DNA of 64,000 bases from HGM04593 sp045646965 (GTDB lineage Bacteria; Bacteroidota; Bacteroidia; Bacteroidales; Bacteroidaceae). The stretch lies in assembly GCA_045646965.1 (NCBI GenBank), contig JAZRLR010000008.1, positions 1 to 64,000 on the forward strand, read 5' to 3'. How positions within the stretch are numbered: position 1 is the first letter of the stretch; each line of letters opens with the position of its first letter. The notes under the pieces were generated by a model. That model saw only the letters and a program-made list of their open reading frames with translations. It had not been told where the DNA came from and made no database searches. The position numbers were made by a program, and so were the translations under genes. This document shows positions 23,713 to 31,972 of the stretch, one piece after another.

Positions 23713-26334
23713 TTACTTAACGATAGTTTTTACACCGTTGATGATGTAGATGCCGGGAGCTGTAATCTCCTTAATCTGCTTACCTGTGAGGTCGTAGATA
23801 ACCTTCTCGGCAGCCTCTGTCTCAATCTCGTTTACAGCGGTGCTGTTGCCTGTTACGGTGAAGGTGTAGTTGATGTCCTCCTCGATGTAGTATGTCTCCA
23901 TATAGTTAGAGCTGTAGCAGAATGCCCAATCTGCACCGATTGTGAGGCTGTATGTGCCGGCCTTTGTGATGGGAGTCTCTGTTACAAGGCAAATCTGGTT
24001 GTAGGGAACGGGGTTCTCCTCGTCGCCGTATGTGATTGTGAAGATAGTCTCGTTGCCCTCCTCGTCGGTTACAACGATATCTTTGCCGTTAAGCTCGTCG
24101 AAGATGTCTTTGTTGTACTCGATGATGATTGTATCAACGATGTCTACTGTGCTGCCGTTCTCGGGTGTGATGCTTGTAACGGCAAATGCCTGCTCAACAA
24201 CTACATCGTCCTCTTCTTCTTCGTCCTCACCCTCAACATAGTTGTTACCTGTTACGGTGAATGTGTAGGGGACGTCCTCCTCAATGAAGTATGTCTCCAT
24301 ATAGTTAGAGCTGTAGCAGAATGCCCACTCGGCGCTGATGTTAAGAGTGTATGTACCTGCCTTCTTTATAGGTTTCTTGGCTACAAGATACAAGCAGTTG
24401 TAGGGGATGGGGTTCTCGTCGCTGCCATAAGAGATGTTGAAAATTGCCTCGTTGCCGTTCTCGTCGGTTGCTACAACGTCGTAGCCATAGAGGTTGTCGA
24501 AGATATCTCTGTTGTACTCAATCATAATGCTGGTCATCTCGTCTACAACGCTGCCGCTCTCGGGTGTTACGCCTACGAGTGCGAAGGGCTCGCTGTTGTC
24601 TACGGTGATGCTTGCCCAGCCCTCCTCATTGGGTGTTGCCAAGCCGTTGGGATCGAGGATGAAGAGACCTGCGGGGATTGTGATGCGGTATGACTCTGAA
24701 TCGGTGAACTCCTGCATTGTGTTGAATACAATGGTGTTCTCGTCAATCTGTACACCGTAGTCAAACCAGTTTGAAGTGGTGTTCCAGCCGATGTTGAATG
24801 TGGGAGAGTTTTCCTCGGTCTCCTGGAGCTGGATACCTGCCTCGCAAGTGATGGTGATGCCTGTGAAGCTCTTCAAAGCCTCTGAACCGTCGGGTGTAAT
24901 CTTGAATGTGGGGTACTCGCTCTCGGCGTAGAGGGTGGGGAGTGCATAGCTTACTTTGTCGTATGCGCCGAAGCTGTTCTTATCCTCGTAGTACTGAACG
25001 ATTTTGTTGTTACCCTTGTTCTGGATTGTTGCGTTGCCCTCCTCGTTGAAAGATACTGTCCAGATTGCGCCGTCGCCGAGCTCTGTGTTGTCGGCATCTA
25101 CGTTGAAGCTGTTGTATGAATCCTTCATATAGAGGTAGCGACCGAACTCGTCGATGAGGTAGTACTCACCTGCGTTCTCTGTCTCCTCGAATGTGAAACC
25201 GTAGTATCCGTTTGTCTCGATGTAGCCGTTCTTCTCTGTGATGCTCTTTGTGTAGAGGTAGCCGTATGTGTTGGTCTCGTAGATTTGGTCTGCGGCGATG
25301 CTGCCAGAGTTGATGAGGTATTTTGTGCCGCTTACGATGCTTGTAGCCTTCTTGAAGGGAACGATGTCAGAGATATAGAATTTCTTTGTAACTACCTCGC
25401 TCCATACTTTCTCCTCGCCCTGGAGTACATAGGCAATTGCCTGATACTCACCTGTTGAGTATACACCGAGTGAACCGTAAGGCTTGCTACCGTTCTTAAC
25501 ATCTGTAGACCAAGAGCTCACGCGGATGTAGCTGATAGTTGCGCTCTCGGTCTCGGTTGTGAAGGTGAGGTCCTTGATGCTTGTGTAAACGCCGGTGTTG
25601 TAGTTCATTACGGGAGTTGCAACCTTGAGGATGTACTCGTATGTTGCAATGTCGCTGTATGCCTCGCCGTCAATGGCAATTGTTTTAATTGTTGTAGTTG
25701 TGCCAAACTGGTCGATGCTGAAAGCCTCGCTGTAAACGGGAGAGTCGGCTGTGGGCTCTGTGCCGTCGAGTGTGTAGTGGATAGTGCCTGCAGCGGCTGT
25801 AAACTCAACTGTAGCGGGGTTGTATAAAACACCCGACTCAATTGATGCCTCGGGAAGAGCAAGTGTTGCACCGGTTGTGGGCGCAGTATAATCAACTGTG
25901 AGGCTGATGATGCGCACGTGGCCTTTGCTACCACCCTGTGTAAATACTACAGAACCAGCGTTGATGCCGCTGATTGTAGCTGTTGAACCATTGATGTCAA
26001 GTGTTCCGGCTGATACGGTGCTACCTGAATTTACAACGTACTCTCCGCTACCGGTTGTCATTGTGATTGAGTTGATGATTACACCGTCTGCAGCGGTGAT
26101 GGTCATTGTGTTTTTAGCATACAAACGATAAGCAGCACCTGTGTTGTAGTATTTAGGTGTAGTGTTTGTGTTTGCACCCTGGCTGAATGTTGCAGCAAGG
26201 TAATCGTTGATGGTCATAGCTGTAACCTCTTCGGCGTTTGCGTAGCCTTTATCAGAGAATGTTACAGTAACCTCTTCGGCGTGTACAGCAAAAATGCTGA
26301 ACAAGCAAAGAATTGAAAGTAAAATTTTCTTCAT
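23713..26334 (-). CDS. secreted multidomain protein, paralogue of the 661-residue neighbour
   Basis: An 873-residue protein with a signal peptide (1-19, IFAVHA). Residues about 20-150 form an N-terminal beta-rich domain absent from the paralogue (AEEVTAMTINDYLAATF...GHVRIISLTVDY). A CHB_HEX_C-type domain (about 160-240, IHYTLDGTEPTADSPVYSEAF) and the shared middle region follow. Two copies of a 110-residue Ig-like module (589-698 and 722-831) are joined by a very acidic linker (EGEDEEEEDD). The C-terminus is DLTGKQIKEITAPGIYIING. It is probably cell-surface located; the ligand is unknown. The leader region of about 180 bases is AT-rich. Confidence 0.82.
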   Translation of the reverse strand: MKKILLSILCLFSIFAVHAEEVTVTFSDKGYANAEEVTAMTINDYLAATFSQGANTNTTPKYYNTGAAYRLYAKNTMTITAADGVIINSITMTTGSGEYVVNSGSTVSAGTLDINGSTATISGINAGSVVFTQGGSKGHVRIISLTVDYTAPTTGATLALPEASIESGVLYNPATVEFTAAAGTIHYTLDGTEPTADSPVYSEAFSIDQFGTTTTIKTIAIDGEAYSDIATYEYILKVATPVMNYNTGVYTSIKDLTFTTETESATISYIRVSSWSTDVKNGSKPYGSLGVYSTGEYQAIAYVLQGEEKVWSEVVTKKFYISDIVPFKKATSIVSGTKYLINSGSIAADQIYETNTYGYLYTKSITEKNGYIETNGYYGFTFEETENAGEYYLIDEFGRYLYMKDSYNSFNVDADNTELGDGAIWTVSFNEEGNATIQNKGNNKIVQYYEDKNSFGAYDKVSYALPTLYAESEYPTFKITPDGSEALKSFTGITITCEAGIQLQETEENSPTFNIGWNTTSNWFDYGVQIDENTIVFNTMQEFTDSESYRITIPAGLFILDPNGLATPNEEGWASITVDNSEPFALVGVTPESGSVVDEMTSIMIEYNRDIFDNLYGYDVVATDENGNEAIFNISYGSDENPIPYNCLYLVAKKPIKKAGTYTLNISAEWAFCYSSNYMETYFIEEDVPYTFTVTGNNYVEGEDEEEEDDVVVEQAFAVTSITPENGSTVDIVDTIIIEYNKDIFDELNGKDIVVTDEEGNETIFTITYGDEENPVPYNQICLVTETPITKAGTYSLTIGADWAFCYSSNYMETYYIEEDINYTFTVTGNSTAVNEIETEAAEKVIYDLTGKQIKEITAPGIYIINGVKTIVK
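23842..24171 (-). repeat. second copy of a 110-residue Ig-like module
   Basis: Codes residues 722-831 of the 873-residue protein (ITPENGSTVD to FTVTGNS). It is strongly similar in protein and DNA to 24241-24570, including an identical AFCYSSNYMETY segment. Confidence 0.85.
24241..24570 (-). repeat. first copy of a 110-residue Ig-like module
   Basis: Codes residues 589-698 (VTPESGSVVD to FTVTGNN). The paralogous gene at 21446 has one more diverged copy, so the module was probably duplicated within this gene. Confidence 0.85.
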
Positions 26335-26640
26335 AAATGAATGAATTTAGTTAGTAATTTAAGTTATTTGTATTTATATATTCCTTATTTAATATATACA
26401 AAACTAAAAACGGGTTCTTGCAACAGTTTTATTGCAAAAACCACAATCTTATATAGTTGTGACAATGCTCAATCACAACTTTTCGGTATTACTTTGTTGT
26501 TTTGAACGGCGCAAATTTAATCTTTTTTTTGATTATTTATGCTATTTATCGATATTTTTTTGTATTTATTTTGATTTATGCAAAAAATAGGGCGGAATAG
26601 TGCTCTTCGTGAAAAATGTGACGAAAAAACGCTCGCATAT
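26335..26640. other. AT-rich intergenic region upstream of the 873-residue protein and SRP RNA
   Basis: No gene is seen. It holds the leader of the minus-strand secreted protein, with a possible -7 box TAAATTTG on the minus strand at 26512-26519. The rest is A/T-rich without repeats of note. Confidence 0.5.
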
Positions 26641-26671
26641 TTTGCGCGGTAAAAAAAAAGTAGTACCTTTG
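26641..26671 (+). promoter_or_regulatory. promoter of the SRP RNA gene
   Basis: TTTG (26641-26644), 19 bases, TACCTTTG (26664-26671): an exact match to the Bacteroidota housekeeping consensus and spacing. The expected start is near 26678. Confidence 0.85.
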
Positions 26672-26677
26672 CACGCA

Positions 26678-26816
26678 GTACGGGTAAGTCCTATACGGCC
26701 AGCTCCCTGCAAATCCTCCAGGGCTTGACCGCAGCAAAGGTAGTAGGTTGTAGCGGCGCGATGTAGGTAGCTTACCCACCCCATAGGCGGACACTTTAAC
26801 AGTGTCCGCTTTTTTT
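26678..26816 (+). ncRNA. ffs: signal recognition particle RNA (small bacterial type)
   Basis: The RNA that scaffolds Ffh for co-translational targeting to the membrane. The closing helix pairs GGGTAAG (26682-26688) with CTTACCC (26771-26777). The apical domain IV contains CCAGG followed by GCAGCAAAGG (26731-26740), and the 3' side carries GCG..GCGATGTAG..GCTTACCC, which matches the E. coli 4.5S pattern GCAGCCAAGG...GGGATGTAGCTGG. It has its own promoter and a strong terminator. The mature ends are approximate, and the mature RNA probably ends near 26780 or at the terminator. Confidence 0.88.
26787..26816 (+). terminator. terminator of the SRP RNA gene
   Basis: GCGGACACT pairs with AGTGTCCGC across a 5-base loop and is followed by seven T. 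Confidence 0.93.
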
Positions 26817-27143
26817 GTCTATAATTTGTTCTTGCGGCAGATTAATGGATGTATTCTATTTGTGGGTATTTCAATGCTTTATTGTTTGCTGCTTGCTCTT
26901 GTAGAGCGCTTTTATAAAGCGGGGGGTGTTCAGGCTGTCGGCGCGCCCTTTCTGTGCTCGTTAAAGTGTCCCTGGTGGTGTCGCTCTGTTTCTTTTTTTT
27001 AGTGCTTGAATGGCTTTTTTTCTCCAAGATTGTCTTTTGTGGCTATGTGGCGAATTTTAGACCGCAAATTTAGCCACTAATTACGGGATTTCACCCCAAA
27101 TAGCCTACTGACGCACCGTTTAGGCGTGTTCATTCCCTTTGTT
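26817..27143. other. intergenic region, no gene seen
   Basis: A T/G-rich stretch between the SRP RNA terminator and the SGNH hydrolase promoter. The short ORFs here lack any family resemblance or start context. No hairpin of note. Confidence 0.5.
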
Positions 27144-27174
27144 TTTGCAGTGTGACGGGGCTGATATACTTTTG
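27144..27174 (+). promoter_or_regulatory. promoter of the SGNH hydrolase gene
   Basis: TTTG (27144-27147), 19 bases, TACTTTTG (27167-27174). The predicted start near 27182 leaves a very short leader before the ATG at 27192 or 27198. Confidence 0.75.
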
Positions 27175-27191
27175 CGGCTGTCAAACGAAAA

Positions 27192-27923
27192 ATGTATATG
27201 AAAATGAATTTGAAATCGGTATGCGCTTTTGGCGATTCGGTGATGAAAGGTATTGTGGTTGATAGAGAGAACAGCCCTGCCGATGGTATAAAGTATAAGA
27301 TAAGTGACAAGGGTTTTGCTGCGCGCTGTCGCAGGAGTCTCGGTATAGAGGTTGATAACTTTGCGCGTTTCGGTGCGGTGGTGTCGCAGGGTATGAAATT
27401 TGTAAATCGCTATGCCGACAGAATAAAGCAGAGTGACTACGTTCTGTTTGAATATGGCGGTAACGATTGTGATTACAACTGGGCTGCAATAGCCGAAAAT
27501 CCAAGCGAAGAGCATAGTCCTAATACTCCGATTGAGCTATTCGTGCAGTCGTATTCTGATTTAATAGATTCTGTTAAGTCATTGGGAGCAAAGCCTGTAT
27601 TGCTTTCATTACCCGTGCTTGAGCCTAATCGTTTCTTTGCTCACGTATCAAAGGGGCTGAATTCCGATAATATTTTGAGCTGGTTGGGTGGCACGGTGCT
27701 CTCCATAGACCGTTGGCACGAGAGATATAATATGGAAATCTTTCGTTTGGGGGCGATGAAGCGCGTTCCTGTAATAGATATTACGTCGGTTTTTCTCGAA
27801 AAGAAGAATTTCGCCGATTATATTTGCGAAGATGGCATACACCCCAACGATGCAGGCCACGAATTGATAGAAAGCGCAATTATAGATTATATAAAGATGC
27901 AGCCCGCTCTTGTAAATGCTTGA
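27192..27923 (+). CDS. SGNH/GDSL-family hydrolase
   Basis: A 243-residue lipase/esterase-fold hydrolase. Block I is AFGDSV (S16 nucleophile), block II is FARFGA (G61), block III is YGGND (G90, N91) and block V is DGIHPND (D214, H217), so all four catalytic elements are present. No signal peptide is seen, so it is probably cytosolic. Such enzymes remove acyl groups from sugars, peptidoglycan or lipids. Homologues also occur in phage tail modules, which matters because the next gene is fibre-like. The start may be the second or third ATG (27198). Confidence 0.88.
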   Translation: MYMKMNLKSVCAFGDSVMKGIVVDRENSPADGIKYKISDKGFAARCRRSLGIEVDNFARFGAVVSQGMKFVNRYADRIKQSDYVLFEYGGNDCDYNWAAIAENPSEEHSPNTPIELFVQSYSDLIDSVKSLGAKPVLLSLPVLEPNRFFAHVSKGLNSDNILSWLGGTVLSIDRWHERYNMEIFRLGAMKRVPVIDITSVFLEKKNFADYICEDGIHPNDAGHELIESAIIDYIKMQPALVNA

Positions 27924-28127
27924 TATGCTGCTTTGTATGCGCTTGCTGTTAATGTGTCGCTTTGGCTTCTTTTGAGGTATATGGCAGGAATGTCGTATTT
28001 GATTGTATGATGCGCCTTGTTTTGTATATTTATGCAGAAACGAGGCGCTTTTTTGTATGTTTGCGCAATGATTCTCATTGTATTATTTAGAGCTGCGGCA
28101 CGCTGTTTTCCCTTTGTGGTTTTGATA

Positions 28128-28187
28128 TAAATTTGCGTTCCTTTGGCAAAATGGCAACCTTCTCCGTTGTAGGCTGTGATATATTTG
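28128..28187 (+). promoter_or_regulatory. possible promoter boxes of the fibre-like gene
   Basis: TAAATTTG (28128-28135) and TATATTTG (28180-28187) both fit TAnnTTTG. Neither has a clear -33 TTTG at 19 bases. Confidence 0.35.
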
Positions 28188-28201
28188 CAGCAAAAAAGAT
28201 T

Positions 28202-30688
28202 ATGGGAAAACAAATTAATCAAATGGCTGTGAAATACAGCTCGCTGATTGGCGGTGCCGGTGAGGGGGTAAAGTGGGAGCGCACTCTCGACAAGATTTTC
28301 TCTCCCGGCTGTTATTTTGTGGAGATTACGCACGCAGACGACAGCGTGGGGTTGCCCGTGGAGTATTGCGGAGAGGAGCATTACATCGTGGGAAATCTTG
28401 TGGTGACCGATAGTGGCACACAAGGCCCAAGGCAGAATAACCGGATGACGGGGCAGGTGCTCATTTTCACGGGGCGTGGCAGTGGCGAGACAAAGATTTG
28501 TCTGCGCACATATTCGGGAGGTGCGTGGGGCAAGTGGAGCGAGCTCTCGCGTGCCGGTGCAAACAAGGAGATAACCTCGACCGATGACCTTGTGGCTGCC
28601 GTGCAGGCACTTGTGGAGGATGTAGATGTGCTTAAAGGGGCAGGTGAGGGCTCGGTGGCTGCCGCTGTAGACAAAGCCTTCTCGTCGGCGGTTGAAAGGA
28701 TAAACCTCAATGCACAGAAGATTGCCGACATTGTAGCTGGTAATAATATTCCTGCTGTAGCCTATGATGTGTATAGCTTGCAGGGGAAGAGCGACGTGGC
28801 GGAGTTTGCGAAGCGCACCGTGGCGGGGCGTGCCTCGGTGCAGAGTGGCGTGGCTACTCTCAAGCAGATAGGTGGAAATGCTGTGAAGAATCTTGTAGAC
28901 GGCACATTTGCACAGGGGTGGCAAACTATCAGCTCGGGTGATGCAATCACCCTCTCGGGCGACTGCGCCGTGATAAAAGCGGGTTATGCGGGAAGCGGTG
29001 TCAAATGTGATTTAAGTACATATCCCAAACATTTCTATTATTGTAAAGCGTTGGTATTTAATTTGTCGGGCACTTCTTGCCTGTCGCTTGGCGATACAGA
29101 ACTTCAGCTGCGAAAAGAGCGCGGCTGGGAGTTTGTCTCGTGGATAGGAAACTTGTCGGGTTCTTTGCTTAAATTCACCGCAGTAGGTGGTGCTGCGGAA
29201 TTTATTGTGTCGGGGCTGCTTCTGGTAGACCTCACAGAGATGTATGGCTCGGGTTTTGAGCCCACAGCTGCAGAGTGCAAGGCGATATATGCTCACACGG
29301 GGGCTCTTAAAAAGGGACTCACATTTGCGCAGCCGCTTTGTTTCGGCAGTGTGGGTTATAACCAATGCGATGCCTCAAAGGCTTTGATAAACAAGACTAT
29401 ATCGGGCGGCGCCATTGGCGACGGCGCGAATTATGTGGTGCCCTTCCCTTGTGTGCCCTGTGCGGTGGGTACCGGAGAAAATAACGGATATGTTATATCT
29501 ACTGGCGTTAATGATTACTGGAGCGAGAACTCGGTGAAGGCTGTTTATTATACCCCCTTTAACCCTGTAGAAAGGGTGGGAAATCTCTATCTGGAACAGC
29601 TGACGCCGCAGCTGTGTACGCATTGCACGGGTGAGCACAGCGTATATGTGCCGTCGTGTCCGGGGTATCTGCTTGTAGAGACTACTTCGCTCAATAATAT
29701 ATGTGCCCATCTTGTGTGGAGCGGTGATGTGGATTTCCGTAAGTATGAGAAATATAAGGAGGCCGAAATAAACCTCCCCGAGATTGCTGCAATGAGCGAG
29801 TGGGGCTTGGCCGGTGTGAGCGGATATCAAGGATGTATATGTGATACAATAGACCTTGAAAATAAAAAGTATATAAAAAGAGTGGGGCGCGTCAGTCTCA
29901 AGTCTCTCTCTTTCTATAAGAATGTTGTGGCCAATTTAAATTGGTATGCGTGGAAGAACGCAGACAAAGTTGTGTATACCAATTATACAGATGGTGATTT
30001 GAAAAACTTCGTATCGCAGGGAAGCAATGTGGATGTGAGAGAAGGTGCGGGTATCTTGTTTAATAAATGGGGAAATATCAGTTCTATTGTAACCGACACA
30101 CAGAATTCAAACAAGGTTCTTTCTATTACAATAAACGGAGTTGTTTATGAGAGAGATGCTGTAAAAGATGAGTTCTTTGGCTGGTTCAGCTGCACTAAAA
30201 CTGTGGAGATGTACTTGCCCGAAAATAGTCAAACGCTTATGTCTTATGTGTATTCTCCCATCTTTTCAAAAGATGCGGCGGGTTACCGAGCGCTATATAC
30301 CACAGGATTCAATCATTGCGTATCCTTGGATAAGAACTGGTCGGACAGCGTTTCTGTGTCGATATATGTGAGGTGTGACGAGTGTACTACCGGTGCTGAA
30401 TTTGAGTCTTATATAAAATCGCTCCCCGATGAGGATGCTATGCTGTACTATGTGCTGCCCGAGCCCGAAATTTATGATATATCGGGTGATATGGCGGCGT
30501 CAATTTTTGCGAGTGACTATGGAACCGAGGAGTTCGTGGGCAGCGAGATTCCTTTGCGCGAGAATAAAATCTTTTATATGCGTTCGCTGTCAAATGAGTT
30601 GCGCAACCTGCTCGACAGGTTTTATGCAAAATATGGAACTACAGACCCCGTGGAGGTGGCCGACAGAATTGCATCGGCTTCCGCGTAG
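28202..30688 (+). CDS. phage-tail-fibre-like protein with pyocin-knob-type N-terminal domain
   Basis: 828 residues from the ATG at 28202; the frame is open upstream to a TTG at 28133. Residues about 28-115 read TLDKIFSPGCYFVE, then GGAWGKWSELSRAG, the pattern of the pyocin-knob domain found in phage and bacteriocin tail fibres. Residues about 135-185 are helical with an Ala-rich coiled-coil character. The long remainder is beta-rich, with a late MLYYVLPEPEIYDIS segment resembling Caudoviricetes tail proteins. The last 30 residues (NELRNLLDRFYAKYG) are helical. No signal peptide is seen. No capsid, portal, sheath or lysis genes are nearby, so it may be a domesticated or remnant tail gene. Function is not known. 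Confidence 0.7.
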   Translation: MGKQINQMAVKYSSLIGGAGEGVKWERTLDKIFSPGCYFVEITHADDSVGLPVEYCGEEHYIVGNLVVTDSGTQGPRQNNRMTGQVLIFTGRGSGETKICLRTYSGGAWGKWSELSRAGANKEITSTDDLVAAVQALVEDVDVLKGAGEGSVAAAVDKAFSSAVERINLNAQKIADIVAGNNIPAVAYDVYSLQGKSDVAEFAKRTVAGRASVQSGVATLKQIGGNAVKNLVDGTFAQGWQTISSGDAITLSGDCAVIKAGYAGSGVKCDLSTYPKHFYYCKALVFNLSGTSCLSLGDTELQLRKERGWEFVSWIGNLSGSLLKFTAVGGAAEFIVSGLLLVDLTEMYGSGFEPTAAECKAIYAHTGALKKGLTFAQPLCFGSVGYNQCDASKALINKTISGGAIGDGANYVVPFPCVPCAVGTGENNGYVISTGVNDYWSENSVKAVYYTPFNPVERVGNLYLEQLTPQLCTHCTGEHSVYVPSCPGYLLVETTSLNNICAHLVWSGDVDFRKYEKYKEAEINLPEIAAMSEWGLAGVSGYQGCICDTIDLENKKYIKRVGRVSLKSLSFYKNVVANLNWYAWKNADKVVYTNYTDGDLKNFVSQGSNVDVREGAGILFNKWGNISSIVTDTQNSNKVLSITINGVVYERDAVKDEFFGWFSCTKTVEMYLPENSQTLMSYVYSPIFSKDAAGYRALYTTGFNHCVSLDKNWSDSVSVSIYVRCDECTTGAEFESYIKSLPDEDAMLYYVLPEPEIYDISGDMAASIFASDYGTEEFVGSEIPLRENKIFYMRSLSNELRNLLDRFYAKYGTTDPVEVADRIASASA

Positions 30689-30695
30689 CTAAACA

Positions 30696-30728
30696 ATCGA
30701 TGGCAACCGATTATCGGTTGCCATCGAT
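30696..30728. terminator. 16-bp perfect hairpin between convergent genes
   Basis: Bases 30696-30711 are the exact reverse complement of 30713-30728, with one base between. It lies 8 bases after the fibre-like gene. There is no U run, so it may act as a transcript-end structure rather than a classical terminator. Confidence 0.55.
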
Positions 30729-30815
30729 GCGTTTGTGAGTATTTATTCTTTGCGCTATAGGAAGATTTCTGAATTTTCCACAGCGAGTGAGTTTTTTTGT
30801 CTGTGAGTTACAATA

Positions 30816-31826
30816 TTATTTGAATATGATATTGTAGAGTTTGGTTTTCTTTGATAATTGGATGATTGCCAATGTAATTACTATTGTGAGAAGCAATGTG
30901 ACGCATCCCGAATAGAAATTGAGCGCAAATCCAAGTTTCATAACAATTATAAGCAGTACATTGTATATGAAAACGTGAACCATATATATAGCCAACGACT
31001 CGTTACCAAGCCACTCGAGACATCTTGAAAGTTTAGATTCTCTCAAATTGTCGGCAAATATCATAATCGTGTACATTCCGCTGACAGGCAGCACAACCCA
31101 CTGCATAATATTTGATAAGTATACATTTACTATCGCATCGGTGAAAAATGCGATTGTCGCAACTATAAACGCTCCTATTGATATTGCGCCGAAGTATCTA
31201 TGGGTGCTGAATTTCTCATAAATATATCTGCTTGCAACGGCGAGTGAGAAATATGCAATGGCTACACTGCTGCCGCAGATGAGATATGATAAACGGTATA
31301 ATCCGTATATCATCGCCACTCTGACAATAATAAACATTATGGCAGAGAGTGCTACAGCTGCTGCAAGAAGAACTTTTTTATTGCCTCCCAAGAAAATATT
31401 TCGCAGAACGAGTAGCGAGAACATTGTGGGAAGGAACCACGGGAATGATGCACCTACATTATCCTTGAGCATTGTCATATCGCCGGAGATATAGGTGAAA
31501 ATAGTTGCAACAGGCTCAAATGTGCTTTTTAATAAAAAGACATTTGTGATAAGCAATAGAACAAAGATTATGGTATAGGGCTTATATAGCTTTAAAAAAT
31601 CTTTCTTTATTCTGCCGATGCTCGATTGTGGTATGTTATAGAAAAAAGGCAGAATAAGAAACAAGTATACGTGAAAGCTGTACAGGTAGTCGTTGAATGC
31701 GTTCTTTGTGAGCCCGGGAGCCTTTCCCATAAGGATTCCGTTATGTCCGAGCACTATCAAAAGAATGAGCAGTCCCTTTATGATTGCAGAGCTTCTGCGA
31801 CTTACCAATGATTGTGATATGTTCAT
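30816..31826 (-). CDS. membrane acyltransferase, family 3
   Basis: A 336-residue integral membrane protein with about ten hydrophobic helices. The N-terminal SSAIIKGLLILLIVLGHNGI contains the His typical of acyltransferase-3 enzymes, and SFHVYLFLILPFF follows. Such proteins O-acetylate exopolysaccharide or O-antigen sugars in the inner membrane. It is the last gene of the exopolysaccharide locus, 146 bases downstream of the polymerase-like gene. The modified sugar cannot be deduced. Confidence 0.87.
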   Translation of the reverse strand: MNISQSLVSRRSSAIIKGLLILLIVLGHNGILMGKAPGLTKNAFNDYLYSFHVYLFLILPFFYNIPQSSIGRIKKDFLKLYKPYTIIFVLLLITNVFLLKSTFEPVATIFTYISGDMTMLKDNVGASFPWFLPTMFSLLVLRNIFLGGNKKVLLAAAVALSAIMFIIVRVAMIYGLYRLSYLICGSSVAIAYFSLAVASRYIYEKFSTHRYFGAISIGAFIVATIAFFTDAIVNVYLSNIMQWVVLPVSGMYTIMIFADNLRESKLSRCLEWLGNESLAIYMVHVFIYNVLLIIVMKLGFALNFYSGCVTLLLTIVITLAIIQLSKKTKLYNIIFK

Positions 31827-31972
31827 CTTTATATGTTTATTTGTAACTTGTTACAAGCCCGGCCGAGATGCAGTGGGTAGGGCTTTGCTTGTAAAACTCT
31901 CTCACCCCTCGTGTAGCCGGTGCGTGTGTTGTGCAAGGCTTGCACTAAATTGTTTTGCCTTGGCCTGTATTT

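Noticed and set aside
26566..27027. Several short open frames over the SRP RNA region
   Set aside because: They overlap a structured RNA with its own promoter and terminator, and have low-complexity translations.
27887..28924. 345-residue open frame on the minus strand
   Set aside because: It overlaps the end of the SGNH hydrolase gene and the fibre-like gene, has no family resemblance and reads as the antisense of a G-rich coding strand. The plus-strand genes have better support.
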